Below are positions 10,741 to 21,900 of a stretch of DNA of 22,267 nt, piece after piece. The first letter of the stretch is position 1. Each line of letters opens with the position of its first letter. This DNA is from Conidiobolus incongruus B7586 (taxonomy: Eukaryota > Entomophthoromycota > Entomophthoromycetes > Entomophthorales > Conidiobolaceae). The position numbers and the translations under genes were made by a program. The stretch is from positions 1-22,267 of the forward strand of contig JNEM01014895.1 in the NCBI GenBank assembly GCA_000697335.1. The letters are read 5' to 3'. The notes below the pieces were generated by a model. It made no database searches. It had not been told where the DNA came from and worked only from the letters and a program-made list of their open reading frames with translations.

Positions 10741-11343
10741 AAGCTAATTAACAAAAGCCTTGTATTAATAGGAATTAGTGGATGTAGCTGCAGCTATAAA
10801 ACTACTTTATCATAGCAGTTAAAACCAAAGTTAATAAGCCAAGGGTTCCAAGTGCAATTAATTGGTCAAGATCAATTTTAATTTAACCCACAGTCAAATT
10901 CCCAGAGATCCAGATACAGGTTTCGATAACTGGGATACTCCTAAAGAATTCAACAAAGATGAATTTTACAATTCAATCCAAAACTTAAAATCCAATATTA
11001 ATCAATCAAGAGACTCACATACAATTTTAATAATCGAACTATTCTTGTATATCAAAGAATCCAAATTTTTTTGCAATTAATGGATTATTTGATATTTATT
11101 AATAGTGAGTTTGATATTTCATTAGAAGAGGAATTCCAGAGTATGTTTTGAATCCATTGAATAATTCTGGAAAGATCCTGAAAACAATTTTCAGCTAATA
11201 GTATATATTAGCTATTTTCACTATTATCAAAAAATTAAATCAACTATTTGATTTGAATCAACAATCTAACAAGTATAAATATATTTTTAAGTATAATAAT
11301 CATGATATTTTATGCCTGAATACTGGTATATTGACACACAACC
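10741..11343 (+). pseudogene. Decayed nicotinamide riboside kinase gene
   Basis: This is a relic of a P-loop kinase that phosphorylates nicotinamide riboside to NMN in NAD salvage. Pieces of the family appear in order but in different frames. At 10756-10812 the strand leading into the P-loop reads LVLIGISGCSCSYKTTL, where the expected Gly before the Walker Lys is Tyr. At 10855-10878 LIGQDQF corresponds to the substrate-loop QDDF. At 10885-11010 the family hallmark DTGFDNWDTPKEF is followed by a helix. Around 11020-11130 come strand-like LII and YLIF segments. At 11165-11227 FWKDPENNFQLIVYISY matches the lid-region FW-DPP-YFD pattern of yeast Nrk1 as I recall it. A final open piece ends DILCLNTGILTHNQ near 11343. 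A TAG interrupts the frame at 10813 and TAA at 10879, a frame change lies near 10880, further ones follow, and there is no clear start ATG. It is convergent with the MCC gene. A multi-exon live gene is unlikely because breaks fall inside conserved motifs. An assembly-error origin cannot be excluded. Confidence 0.78.
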
Positions 11344-11492
11344 AGGTATTAAATTTTAATATTGGATATATTTTTAATAATTATTTCATTTGTTAATTGT
11401 TTTTATATTTTATTAATAATTTAATACTTATTAAATAAGGATAAAATAAATCATAAATATTTATAATAATATTTTATTTATAATTTTGCAAC

Positions 11493-14138
11493 TTATTGAC
11501 CCTCTTCAAAGGTTACTAATGTTTGATTTTCACCAACTAATTCACCAACTTTAGTATAAACAACTCTTTCAATGACACCATCCTTAGGAGCTTTAATGAC
11601 GTGTTCCATCTTCATGGCTTCTAAAATCACCAATGGTTGGTCCTTTTTGACATGATCACCCTTCTTGACTAATACTTGAGTGATCTTACAAGGCATAGGT
11701 GATTTGACAGAGTTTACAGAACCGATTTCACCAGCATTTTGAACATATTTGGGAGGTGTGAGCTTCATGACTACCTTACCCTTGTCTGTGAAAACTTGGA
11801 CTTGCTCTTCATTGGGAATAACCACAGTGGTCTTGTACAAACGCTCGTTAATTTCAGCAACTACCTTGTTATCTCCTTGTTGGTGATCAACAAGTTTAAC
11901 GTTATTGACTTGAATTGGCTCATTATATTGAGGATGGTCGATGAGGAAGTTGAAATGACCATCTTGGCTATAAGTCATAGACACTTTTAAGGGAGTTTTA
12001 TCACTAGATTCAAATTGAAATTGGGTGGTGGACTTCAAGTTGAATCTGAAAGCATCTTTACTGTCCCAAGGAGAGTAGGGATCTGAAGCGTGAGAGTGAG
12101 ACTTGGAAGCGTGGCGTAAATAGAGTCCTAAACAAGCCAAAACGGGAACTTCTGGCTTCACTGGTTCAGGCTTGGGGAATAATTCGTCAAAATGCTTTTT
12201 AATGAATCCAGTTTCGACATTTCCAGCAATGAATTCTGGGTGACTAGATAATCTAGTTAAAAAGTCAATGTTTGTGTTCAATCCTACTACTTGGTATTCT
12301 TGAAGAGCTTTGCGTAAGACTCGTAAGGCTTCAGTACGATCTTGACCCTTAACAACTAATTTGGCAATCATAGGATCGTAATGAACACTGACTTGGTCAC
12401 CTTGGAGGACACCAGTTTCTACGCGAATAACGGATGAGGACTCTGGAGTAGTAAGATGAAGAAGTGGTCCTACATCGGGTAAAAAGTTATTTTCAGGATT
12501 TTCAGCATAAATACGAGCTTCAAAAGCGTGACCATCTAGCTTGATTTCTTCTTGCTTGAGAGGAAGAGGGTTTCCAGCAGCGATTTCTAATTGCCATTGA
12601 ACCAGATCAACGTTGGTAACCATTTCAGTGACAGGATGCTCAACTTGTAAACGGGTATTCATTTCCATAAAATAAAATTTACCAGTGTCGTTATCCATAA
12701 TAAACTCAACGGTACCGGCACCAACGTAATTAACAGCTTTAGCAGCAGCAACAGCTTTTTCACCAAATTCGCGTTGGAGTTCGGGAGATAAAGCGGGAGC
12801 AGGAGCCTCCTCGATAATCTTTTGATGACGGCGTTGAACAGAACAGTCACGTTCAAATAAGTGAACGGCATTTCCAAACTTGTCTGCAAAGACCTGAACT
12901 TCAATATGGCGAGGTGTAGTCAAATATTTTTCTACCAAACTAAACCGAGTTAATAAACAAAATTATATTAACTAATTTATATTTACACTTGATCATCGCC
13001 AAAGGATTTCATAGATTCTCTTTTAGATGATTCCAACATAGCTTCAAATTGATCAGGAGTATCGACAATTCTCATACCCTAAATTGTGCATTAGAGTGAT
13101 GGATTAAAGGTTTCGATCTATGGATTTACTTTGCCACCGCCTCCTTTAATAGCTTTAATAAGAACAGGATAGCCGATTTTATCAGCTTCAGCCTTTAATT
13201 TTTCTACACTTTGGTCTTCACCATGGTACCCGGGAACGACTGGGACGCCAGCATTTTCCATAATTATTTTACTTTCACTCTTAGATCCCATGGAAATCAT
13301 AGCACTAGCAGGAGGTCCAATGAATTCCACGTTTGTATTTTCTAACAAATTGGCAAAATGAGGGTTTTCTGATAAAAAGCCATAGCCTGGATGGATAGCT
13401 TGAGCACCACTTGATTTGGCTATATTTAATATCTTGTCCATAAGAAGGTAACTTTCACCGCTGGGAGGAGGGCCTAAATAGTATGCTTCATCAGCCTAGT
13501 TGACAACAAAATTTAGAGATGAGTCATAAAAGCACATTAACTTAAAATATATTACCAACTTGACGTGCTGGCTTAATCTATCAGCATCAGAGTAAACTGC
13601 AACTGTTTTGATACCCAACTTCTTGGCTGTTCTCATAACACGACAAGCAATTTCACCACTAATCAAATTAAATCAGATTAATAAAAAGTACTATAAATTT
13701 AGTAACAGTTAAGTAATATAAACTATATTAAATATAAAGTTTAAGTATTAAATAACCGTTTAATAAATAATAAGAAACAAAATTGAATAAATACTTTTAA
13801 CTATTCAATATATATAAAAATACAGTGAAGAAAACGCTGATTTTTAGGACACTTACCGATTGGCAATTAATATCTTGTCAAACAGAGGCTTAGAAAGAGC
13901 TGTTTAAATATTTAGTTAGTAATACTCAAATATATAATTTTCAATATATTATAAATTAATTAAAGATGAAATAAACTTATCAATATTTCGAAAAGATAAA
14001 TAGTACAAGGGGGACTGCTACACATAACAATGATATATATATATATATATTTTTAAATATATTACCTTGAGAGCTGCTCCATCTTTTAAGATTTAAGCTT
14101 CCTCTAAGCTGATTTAAATTCCTTAATCTAAAACTCAT
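11493..14138 (-). CDS. MCCC1: Methylcrotonoyl-CoA carboxylase alpha (biotin) subunit, six exons
   Basis: Exons (minus strand) are 14138-14066, 13899-13857, 13658-13556, 13495-13130, 13078-12987 and 12939-11493. Introns are 166, 198, 60, 51 and 47 bp, all GT-AG with phase kept, giving 707 residues (human MCCC1 about 725). The enzyme carboxylates biotin with ATP and bicarbonate, then passes CO2 to 3-methylcrotonyl-CoA with the beta subunit in mitochondrial leucine breakdown. Residues 1-28 form a presequence with R4, R6, R12, K18, R19 and no acidic residue. The biotin carboxylase domain follows from KILIANRGEIACR. The ATP-grasp glycine loop GGGGKGMR starts near 191, [13 protein letters not shown] is near 254-266, and the catalytic [10 protein letters not shown] is at 318-327. 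A variable linker domain follows, then the biotinyl domain with EAMKMEH, biotin on K669. The MCC-like segment [10 protein letters not shown] favours MCC over propionyl-CoA carboxylase, and pyruvate carboxylase is excluded by the missing transferase domain. Introns cluster in the 5' third. The beta-subunit gene is not in the window. Confidence 0.93.
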
Positions 14139-14915
14139 CAAATAATATCAGTTAAATAAACAACTTCAATTCATACCATGGAAGAAGTCAGTTTATATTA
14201 CCATCCAAATAATTCCAAAATCTGTTACCTCATTAATTAGTGGAAAAAGTTTAATTTAAGGTCACATGTTATTGAGGATTGTTCGATTTTTTTTTTTCAA
14301 TTAATTTTATCACGTCATTTAACTTGTTTTCTAAAGATTAAGACTTTAATTTCAGTCAATATATTAAGTTATATACATTGTTAAATATATTTTCAAAAGC
14401 ATATAATTTATCCATAATGAATTAATGAATTTATTATTCTTCTCCAATTATATTTAGTCTTCTAAAAATATTGTTTTTTTTAATTGTTGACAATTTAGTT
14501 GTATGAGATTTAAATGTAAAAAAATGTTCATATTTTGATATATTGTATATTTCAAGACTTTTATAACAAAATCATTAATTTAAAAATAGTATATTTTGAA
14601 TTGATTAATCTGAAACTTTAAACAAGTTATAATGAATTCTACTATACAATATTTTAATTTATTTAAATTATATTTAAAATTTTTAAAAAATTAATATATA
14701 ATCAATTTGTAAATTGCAAAATAATATATACAGAAAGTTATTGCTCTGAAAATAGTGGAGATGATTATTTAGAATTTAATTCGATGACTTGATATTAATG
14801 AAATAAATTTTATATATATTCTTTACCAAATTCAGGTAATATACCTTAACGAAACTTTTTGAATATTAAATCATTATTAACTAAAAGGTTTTGATATTCT
14901 AATTTAATATATGAG

Positions 14916-15075
14916 TAGATCGGTTTTAAGTTTCCAAAATTTAAAAATTAAATCAGTTATTATAATTACATAAACATAACTTGAAATTAATAAAATTATT
15001 TAAATATATTTGCATTATTATCAAATTTTACTTATTTTTTTAATACCAAATTTTTGCAAATATTTGCATCCACTT
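14916..15075. repeat. Dispersed AT-rich repeat, copy B
   Basis: The fullest of the three copies. It runs from GATCGGTTTTAAGTTTCC through AAATTAAATCAG, ATAACTTGAAATTAAT, TTTAAATATATTTGCATTA and AAATTTTACTTATTTTTTTA to TTTTTGCAAATATTTGCATC followed by CACTTA. It matches copy A almost block for block, with small length changes. Read in reverse, the element would start AGTGGATGCAAATATTTGC, which contains a short self-complementary core (GCAAATATTTGC). Confidence 0.62.
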
Positions 15076-15139
15076 ATTTGGTATATTATTATTATTTAAA
15101 AGTTTTAATAAACTGTTACCTTAAATGAACCAAATAATA

Positions 15140-15378
15140 TTAGGGGAAAATAAACAAAATACTTTAATTGATAATAATCTGGATATATTTACCTTATTAT
15201 CTTATTTTCTTATATTGTTTTTCTAATAATTTGAAATGATTATTTTTAATTTATAATTTTTGCAAAAATTTTGATCCACTAAAATATTTATTTTGTAATA
15301 TTTTATATTAATTTTATTAAGAATAAATAAATATAAATTAATCTTTAGTTCAAGGAGCTATGAATAATATTCCCCTAA
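15140..15378. repeat. Small element bounded by inverted TTAGGGGAA repeats
   Basis: TTAGGGGAA at 15140-15148 is answered by its reverse complement TTCCCCTAA at 15370-15378, and partial complementarity extends a few bases inward. G-runs are rare in this DNA, so a perfect 9-base inverted pair about 240 bp apart is notable. The interior includes, at 15258-15283, a segment like the right end of the dispersed repeat (TTTTTGCAAAAATTTTGATC before CACT). This size and form would suit a miniature inverted-repeat transposable element, but I see no clear target-site duplication, and a chance pairing is possible. Confidence 0.3.
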
Positions 15379-16876
15379 AGTATTAAATATATGAAAGGCC
15401 ATTACAAGTGTCAGAATCTTATATTTAAATTCAATTTGTTAATAATTCAATAAATAATGTTTCAAATAATAGCAATCCATTATATTTATTATGGAGTTGA
15501 TTTACTAATAATAAGTATAGATAAAGCATTTATACTAAATTAAGATTATTTTAAATTAATTTATAGTAATATATAAATAGATAACAACCATCACAAGCAA
15601 TGGAAGCTAATTATTTAATATTTTAGCAAAATATAATAATTCGATCCTTAGGTATTAAAGTAAAAACTAATGATAATAAAATACATATTAATAGCTAAGC
15701 TTTATTATATTAAGTTTTAAATAAATTATTTATACCAAACAATAGTAAGATAGAATTCTATATATAACTTAGATATTTAAATATAATTAATAATAATGGA
15801 TTATTGTATACTTATATAAAGTAATATTTTAAGGTAAAGGAAAGTATATTATAATAAATTTTTTAATTATAAAAAATTAAAAATATTTCTTTTATTTTTA
15901 TTATTTACTAATGATACCTATTATATATAGATATAAATGGTAATTTTAATTGATAAAATTATAATATTAATATATTATTTAAAAAATAAATTAATTGATT
16001 ATTAATAAATTATTCATTTATAACTTGATATCTAAAAATATGAATTAAATTATAACAATTGATAATATATAGGATTTTATATTATACTATTATATTTATT
16101 AATAAAATAAAGCTTTAGATTTTATTAAAAAGATATCTTTAATAAATTTATTTTAAAAATATTATAGAAAATTTTAATTCAATTCTTTCAAAATTAATTA
16201 ATTTTTTAAAAATAATTTATTTTAAATATAAATATAAATTATTAAGACTATATTTAATATAAGTTAAAAATATTGAAATTTATATAATATTATTATATAA
16301 TATTTAAAATTAAAATTTAAGAAACTTATTTAATTAATCTACTTAAAATGGGTTAATATATACATTATATTTACCAAATTAAAATTCTTAAAATTAATTT
16401 AGAAAATTAAAAAATAAATTAATTAAATTGATAAAAAATTTAATTTAAATTTAAAAATAAAATAGTTATTTTGTAAATATTAAATACGTACCAAATATAT
16501 GGTAAAAAGGTATTTATAATAAAATTAATATATATATTAAAAGTTAATTTAAAAAAATGTAATAAATGCGATTATACAATAACAAACCGTATAAAATATA
16601 TCTTTGATATAATAAAGTATTATTTAATTAAAATTCTTATAATATTAAAATATTAATTTTTATTTAAATAAATAATATAATATAATTGGTTATGAAGGTA
16701 GTTATATTAAACATTAAGTTTAATATATAATTTTATTAAATTATATATTAAAAATTATAAAAATAAATTAATTTTTCTAAAATTTAAATTAAAAAAATAT
16801 AATTTAATTCAAAATAATTTGTTAAATTGGTTGAAAGCATAAATAATTGAAGGATATTAAACTTTGGTTAAATTAA

Positions 16877-17446
16877 TTAATCAAACACATCTAATTCGGT
16901 ATATTCAATATTGAAGAAGCGCGTGGTAGTAAATGTGCGATATTGAGCCGCAGAAAAGTCATAACGAACTAAATTATTGTCTTTGATGAAGACATCGATA
17001 CTGATATTATTGTAGACAATATTCCACTTTTCAACTTTCCCATGTAAGTCATCGAAAGCATGGCCAGTATATACGGCATTGTTTTCTCTAAGGATATTTT
17101 GATAGATCAAAGGAAATGCACTATCATGGGTGCGATAGTACTCAATTTTACCATTCTTGTTGTAACGATTGAGGATGCCTTCATCAGTGACATTGGCAAA
17201 ATCAAACAATGAGGATACCATATTACCAGGTTTGAAAGCAGAATCAACCCTAACACGTTTTTTAGCGTATGAATTGTAGATAGCACCGCTTGTTATATGA
17301 GTTATAGACATATTGTTCCATTTATGCTGCATAAAATTAGCTGAATAGCAATCAGATAACAGGGGTGGCAATGGTTGTTCGAACCCATTGTGGTAGGTTT
17401 CAATAGAGCAACTAACAATACCAAATAACAGAGCGCTAAGTAACAT
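16877..17446 (-). CDS. Small secreted protein, possibly ependymin-like
   Basis: The frame stays open back to 17644, but I place the start at 17446. There the protein begins MLLSALLFGIVSCS, a clean signal peptide, and a run of TATATATA at 17497-17512 lies about 50-65 bases upstream as a likely TATA box. The codons between 17644 and 17447 then belong to the promoter. The protein has 189 residues with a mature part of about 170, no further membrane span, and three N-glycosylation sequons (N45, N85, N147). Just after the signal comes a Pro-rich stretch and DCYSANF. The segment G-x-IYNSYAKKRVRVD (54-68), then W141 and a late VRYDF (160-164), recall the order of elements in ependymin-related and similar secreted beta-barrel proteins of animals, amoebae and fungi. 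This is a pattern impression, not a firm family match. Base composition is clearly coding-like against its surroundings. An ATG at 17497 would add 17 residues but falls inside the TATA run. No enzyme motif seen. Confidence 0.75.
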   Translation of the reverse strand: MLLSALLFGIVSCSIETYHNGFEQPLPPLLSDCYSANFMQHKWNNMSITHITSGAIYNSYAKKRVRVDSAFKPGNMVSSLFDFANVTDEGILNRYNKNGKIEYYRTHDSAFPLIYQNILRENNAVYTGHAFDDLHGKVEKWNIVYNNISIDVFIKDNNLVRYDFSAAQYRTFTTTRFFNIEYTELDVFD

Positions 17447-18346
17447 TTTGAATGAATAATAATGTTTTGATAACAGTATTGTATAGGTTGAATTCATTAT
17501 ATATATATATACTTTGAGGATGTATTTCACATCATATGAAATATATGCACAGACCGGCTTAAGAATGGACAGGTAGACGGAATTAGAAGATATTCCGAAC
17601 ATGTCCATCCCATTGATATGGATTAGAGTATCAGATCTTGGCATGGATCTTTATGAATTCAAATATAATAATATGAATTTTTTCATCAGGATATTATCTC
17701 TAGTTGTTGGCTAAATATTACTTGATTTAAGCAAAATTAAAATTCATTGTCAGATTAGGCAAAATGTGTAAGATGATCAATTACATTCATATTTAATTAG
17801 TGCAAATTAACATCATTACTGTTATACAGCACTATAACAATGAATCAAAATATAAATTTATAATCGAATATACTGCGGTGGGTTTGATTGATCACATATT
17901 TATAAATTAAATTTATTCAATATAATAAATCATTTTCAATATCAAATTTATATAAAATTTTTATTATTCCTATATTTAAAAATTTGGATATACACACATT
18001 TAATTTTATTTAAAATACTAATGTATTTATTATATATTTAATTGAAGCATCATTTTCATAATCAATCAATTCTTGTCAATTTTCATCCTTTTTTTAATTA
18101 CTTAATTTTTATAGGGAATTAGAATCCGAAAACTCTCGTTATAACCAAATTAATCTCCTTTAACTATTTTACCTTTTTCAATTATATGCTCGGCCAAGCG
18201 TCAAATTTTGTAAATTTCAATCAAAATGATAATAGTAAATAATACCTTGTGAAAACTGGAGAAACTAAAACAATAATTAAACTGTATATTACATTCAGAA
18301 TCCATGAGTATAATATTTTGAAAAATAGTAATTGTAGTTAGCAAAT
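17447..18346. other. Upstream region of the secreted-protein gene
   Basis: Positions 17513-17660 are relatively GC-rich and probably hold upstream control elements of the minus-strand gene. From about 17660 to 18346 there is mixed to AT-rich DNA. A patch at about 18110-18270 is less AT-rich and contains short open stretches on the plus strand, none recognised. No RNA gene found. Confidence 0.5.
17497..17512 (-). promoter_or_regulatory. Likely TATA box of the secreted-protein gene
   Basis: An alternating TA run of about 16 bases sits about 50-65 bases upstream of the proposed ATG at 17446, in a stretch that is otherwise less AT-rich than usual here. The spacing is normal for a core promoter with a short 5' leader. 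TA runs also occur by chance in this genome, for example in MCC intron 1 at 14032-14050. Confidence 0.45.
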
Positions 18347-18907
18347 ATGTTGAGACTGGTTAGTAAGATATGCTCGTGTTACAATTTACCAAGTACTCCA
18401 CATTTCATATTAATTTATAAAAATTCAAAGAATATTTTATATTTTGAATATTGTTCATTAGAATATCTAACAGTGAATGAAATTAGTGCTTTTAAGCTCA
18501 GAATATTTGAATATTTATTAATAGAGGATAAGAGTGTAATAGATTGATACTAATTTAATATATGAAATTGATTTTACACTTAATTCTGAAGTATTTCAAA
18601 AATATGATTGAATCGGATACTTGTTGTTATATCGTTTATTCTTTGTAAGGCAATCCATTAAAAATAGATCGAAATTAGAGTAATATAACAATATTCAGAG
18701 GTTAGTAAAACTAACTATGTCATTAAATCATGAGATTGATATTTGATTGGATAATTACCAATGCGGTTAAAGTTGGATAAGCGAAAACTAAAGCAAAATG
18801 GATTGATTAACATTTCAATATTTTGATTGAATTCACATTAAATATGCAATCACAAAATTCCTCCACTCATCATTTAGTTACAAAATCGAATCGGCACTTT
18901 GTGTAAT
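18347..18907 (+). pseudogene. Possible unidentified gene relic
   Basis: An ATG at 18347 opens 66 codons to 18547. Beyond it, several more short open stretches follow on the plus strand in other frames, up to a hydrophilic piece ending at a TAA near 18905. The whole block is less AT-rich than the DNA to its right (from about 19100), which is what an old coding region looks like here. The peptides show mixed hydrophobic and basic segments but no motif I know, so I do not assign a family. It could also be plain non-coding DNA with a locally different composition, or exons of a live gene whose splice sites I could not fit. Confidence 0.25.
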
Positions 18908-21900
18908 TGAATTTAAATATATATTTTATAATATAATATATTGAAATAAATATAGATAAAGATTGAATATTCTGTTTTATCATTAAAGAATTTTTTTCTA
19001 TATCCTTGGCAAGTTTCTATAATTCAAAAATCAACATATTGTAACTATAGTTGAAATTTGGTATTTTACAAACTTGTTGAATTTGTTTGTTGGGGTTCAC
19101 CTCTCAGCAAATATGTTTTTAATTGCTCAAAATAATTTAATTTTAGGTTACAAACTAATGAATATATTAGATATAACAATTCCTATCGTTTGTTTTGGTA
19201 AAAAAGATATTAATTGCTTTGGTTTTATTATAAGATAAAGAATAAATATGTAATATATTTTCCAGACTTGATTAAATTATAATACTTATAAATTATCCTG
19301 ATCTTTTGTATTAATTAATAATTTTATTTCAACCCAAGATTATTATTTATATTGGATGAAAGGAATATATGAATAATTCTATAATTCAACAATTATAATG
19401 AACCATTATATTTAAATCATTAAATAAATAATTTTTAATAAATTTTAACTATTATTTTAATTATTATTTCATTTTTATAAATTAAATATAATAATAAATT
19501 TTGAATAACTTGTTTTCTTTAATTTAAAATTTCAAAAACCAGTAATAAATATTAATTATAAATAAAATATTATTTTTATTATTATTTTATAATATTTGAG
19601 AAATTTTATTATATTAAAATTATATATATTTTTTAATTTTTGAAATTTAAATTAATGTTAAAATATATAATTATATAATTATCAATTTTTAACGAATTCA
19701 TATAATAGTCTGTTATATCAAAATATTTAATTTATATTATATAAAATAATAAATTTTTATTGAAATTTACTACTATAAGTTAAAATGGAATATGATAATA
19801 AGTGATATTATATATACTATGAAATTAATTCATTTTAATTATTTATATAATAATATTCTTAATTTATATTTTTATATCAAATTGTTTATTTATTTAATAA
19901 TTTAAAATATAATTTGTTATTATAATTTCTTATTTAATATATTGAAAATTAGATAAAATAAATTTAATAATTTAATCAATATAATTATTAATAAAAATTA
20001 TACTTGATTTATCAATTTGTATATTTTGTTAATATTGTTTATATTAAATAATATTTAATATTTCTATTGAAAGGTTTATCAACTCAATAAATATTATTGT
20101 CATAATATATTTTCACTTATATTATAATTACATATTATTACAAATTAATTTAAAAATATTAATCTTGATTATAATTATCCTATCTATATTCATTATTAGT
20201 TAAACTACTCCATATTAAACATAATTTATTATTATTTTCTGAAATAGTATTTATTGAATTATAAACAAATAGAATTTAGACATAAGATTCTAACATTTGT
20301 ATTGGCCTTTTAAAAATTCAATACTTTTAGAGAATATTATTTATAGCTGTCTAAATCAGAGATCAATTTATATTTCTTTGATCTCAATAATTATACAATA
20401 ATTAAACAGGTTTAATAATAATTTTAGAATATAATCTGACTCAGAATTTAAGACTATTTGATTAATTAAATATTATATTATAAATTATTTTTATATGATT
20501 TGAATGGATTATTTTTTAAGTTTCTAAAATTTAATAAATTAAATGAATTTTTATAATAACATAAATATAACTTGATATTAACAAAATAATTTAAATATAT
20601 TTGTGTTATTGAAAATTTTTAATTAGTCTTTTAATTTTAAATTGATAAAAATTTTAGATTTACTTATATTTCTTCAAATAAAAATAAATTAATATTATAA
20701 ATATAAATATATTGAATTTCAAGCTATTTTTTGGAAAATAGTAGTTAATTATAAGATATTAAATTAATATTTTAGAAATCTTATAACTTAAGCAATATGA
20801 GTTATAAATCATTGGAATAAAATAAACAGAAAAGTATATTAATAGAGTTCAGTATGAATTTATAAAATGCCAAAGAAAAATAAGAAAACTATTTTGATCA
20901 AAGAGCTAAAATAAATTTGGAAGTATCATCTAAAGACAGTGAGTTTTAACACCTAATGGAATAGGAATTCTATTGAGGATTTGTAGCATATAATTAGCTT
21001 TAAAATATCAAAATACTATGACCAATTTAACTTTAATTATCAAATTTACAATGTTAATATCTATATTAATTAAATAATTTGGTATTATAACTAAATTAAG
21101 CAAAATCAATATTAAGTTATTTATATGAAATTTATTAACATTTCTAATATCCAATAAGTTCTAATAATACAGTGATTCTTAAAATAACATTATAGTATTA
21201 TACCTATAGTCTTTTTAAATATTTCTTGATTTTAGTTATATATTATGCAAAAAAGCATTTTATTATTAAATAATACATTATTATTGCAAATTGTACAAAA
21301 TATATGAATTTCCTTGAATATGAAGTTTTATTACAAACTAACTTAATATATCAAATAAATAAATTCTATAATACTCACATTAATATATTATATCTTTAAA
21401 ATTCCCTATAATATATTAGTGAAATTTTTATAATATAAATAATTTATTTAAAAAGAAATCATTATCAAATAAATAAACATTGATTTGGTTAATATTATAT
21501 TTGCTAATATTTACATACTCTACCTATGAATATTTTAATATAATATTTTAATAACAATGATCTCAATCATAAAATTAATATAAAATGATTATAATTAAAT
21601 ATTGTTGCTTTGATTATTTAATATATCAATGGATATATCAAGTATTAATTTATTTATCAAAATTATTGAACAGAATTAATTAAGAAATATTAATATAATC
21701 TAACAAAGATTATTTATATTTTGTGAAATATCATAAGATAAGCTTGGCAAAAGAAAAACTGTATATTTTATCATAGAATAATATAGGCCTTATAGGTATA
21801 TATAAGATTATTTATAAAATATTTTTTATTTAGTTAATATTAGATAATAAGCAATTACCATGCATATATATTATTCTATCATTGAATATTGTATTTAATA

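Larger units (their letters stand above)
14139..16876. other. AT-rich intergenic region between MCC and the secreted-protein gene
   Basis: About 2.7 kb without a supportable gene. The first 150 bases upstream of the MCC start (14139-14290) are less AT-rich and should be its 5' untranslated region and promoter. A tiny frame at 14178-14240 on the plus strand has no coding look. The middle holds a dispersed repeat copy (14916-15075) and a small inverted-repeat element (15140-15378). From about 15400 to 16860 the DNA is nearly all A/T with short homopolymer runs and no feature I can name. The right end carries the 3' flank of the gene ending at 16877. Confidence 0.6.

Noticed and set aside
11739-12904. 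Frames at 11739-11990 (plus) and 12659-12904 (minus) within the MCC gene
   Set aside because: Both overlap conserved carboxylase sequence in other frames and have no features of their own.
14032-14050. (TA)n run in MCC intron 1 as a regulatory element
   Set aside because: A simple repeat inside an intron, of a kind common in this AT-rich DNA.
14178-14240. Short ATG frame divergent from MCC (about 20 codons)
   Set aside because: Too short, no splice donor in a sensible place, and better explained as MCC 5' untranslated or promoter DNA.
17447-17644. N-terminal extension of the secreted protein back to 17644
   Set aside because: It would bury the signal peptide 66 residues inside, and it includes the TATA run. 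The downstream ATG at 17446 gives a proper secretion signal.
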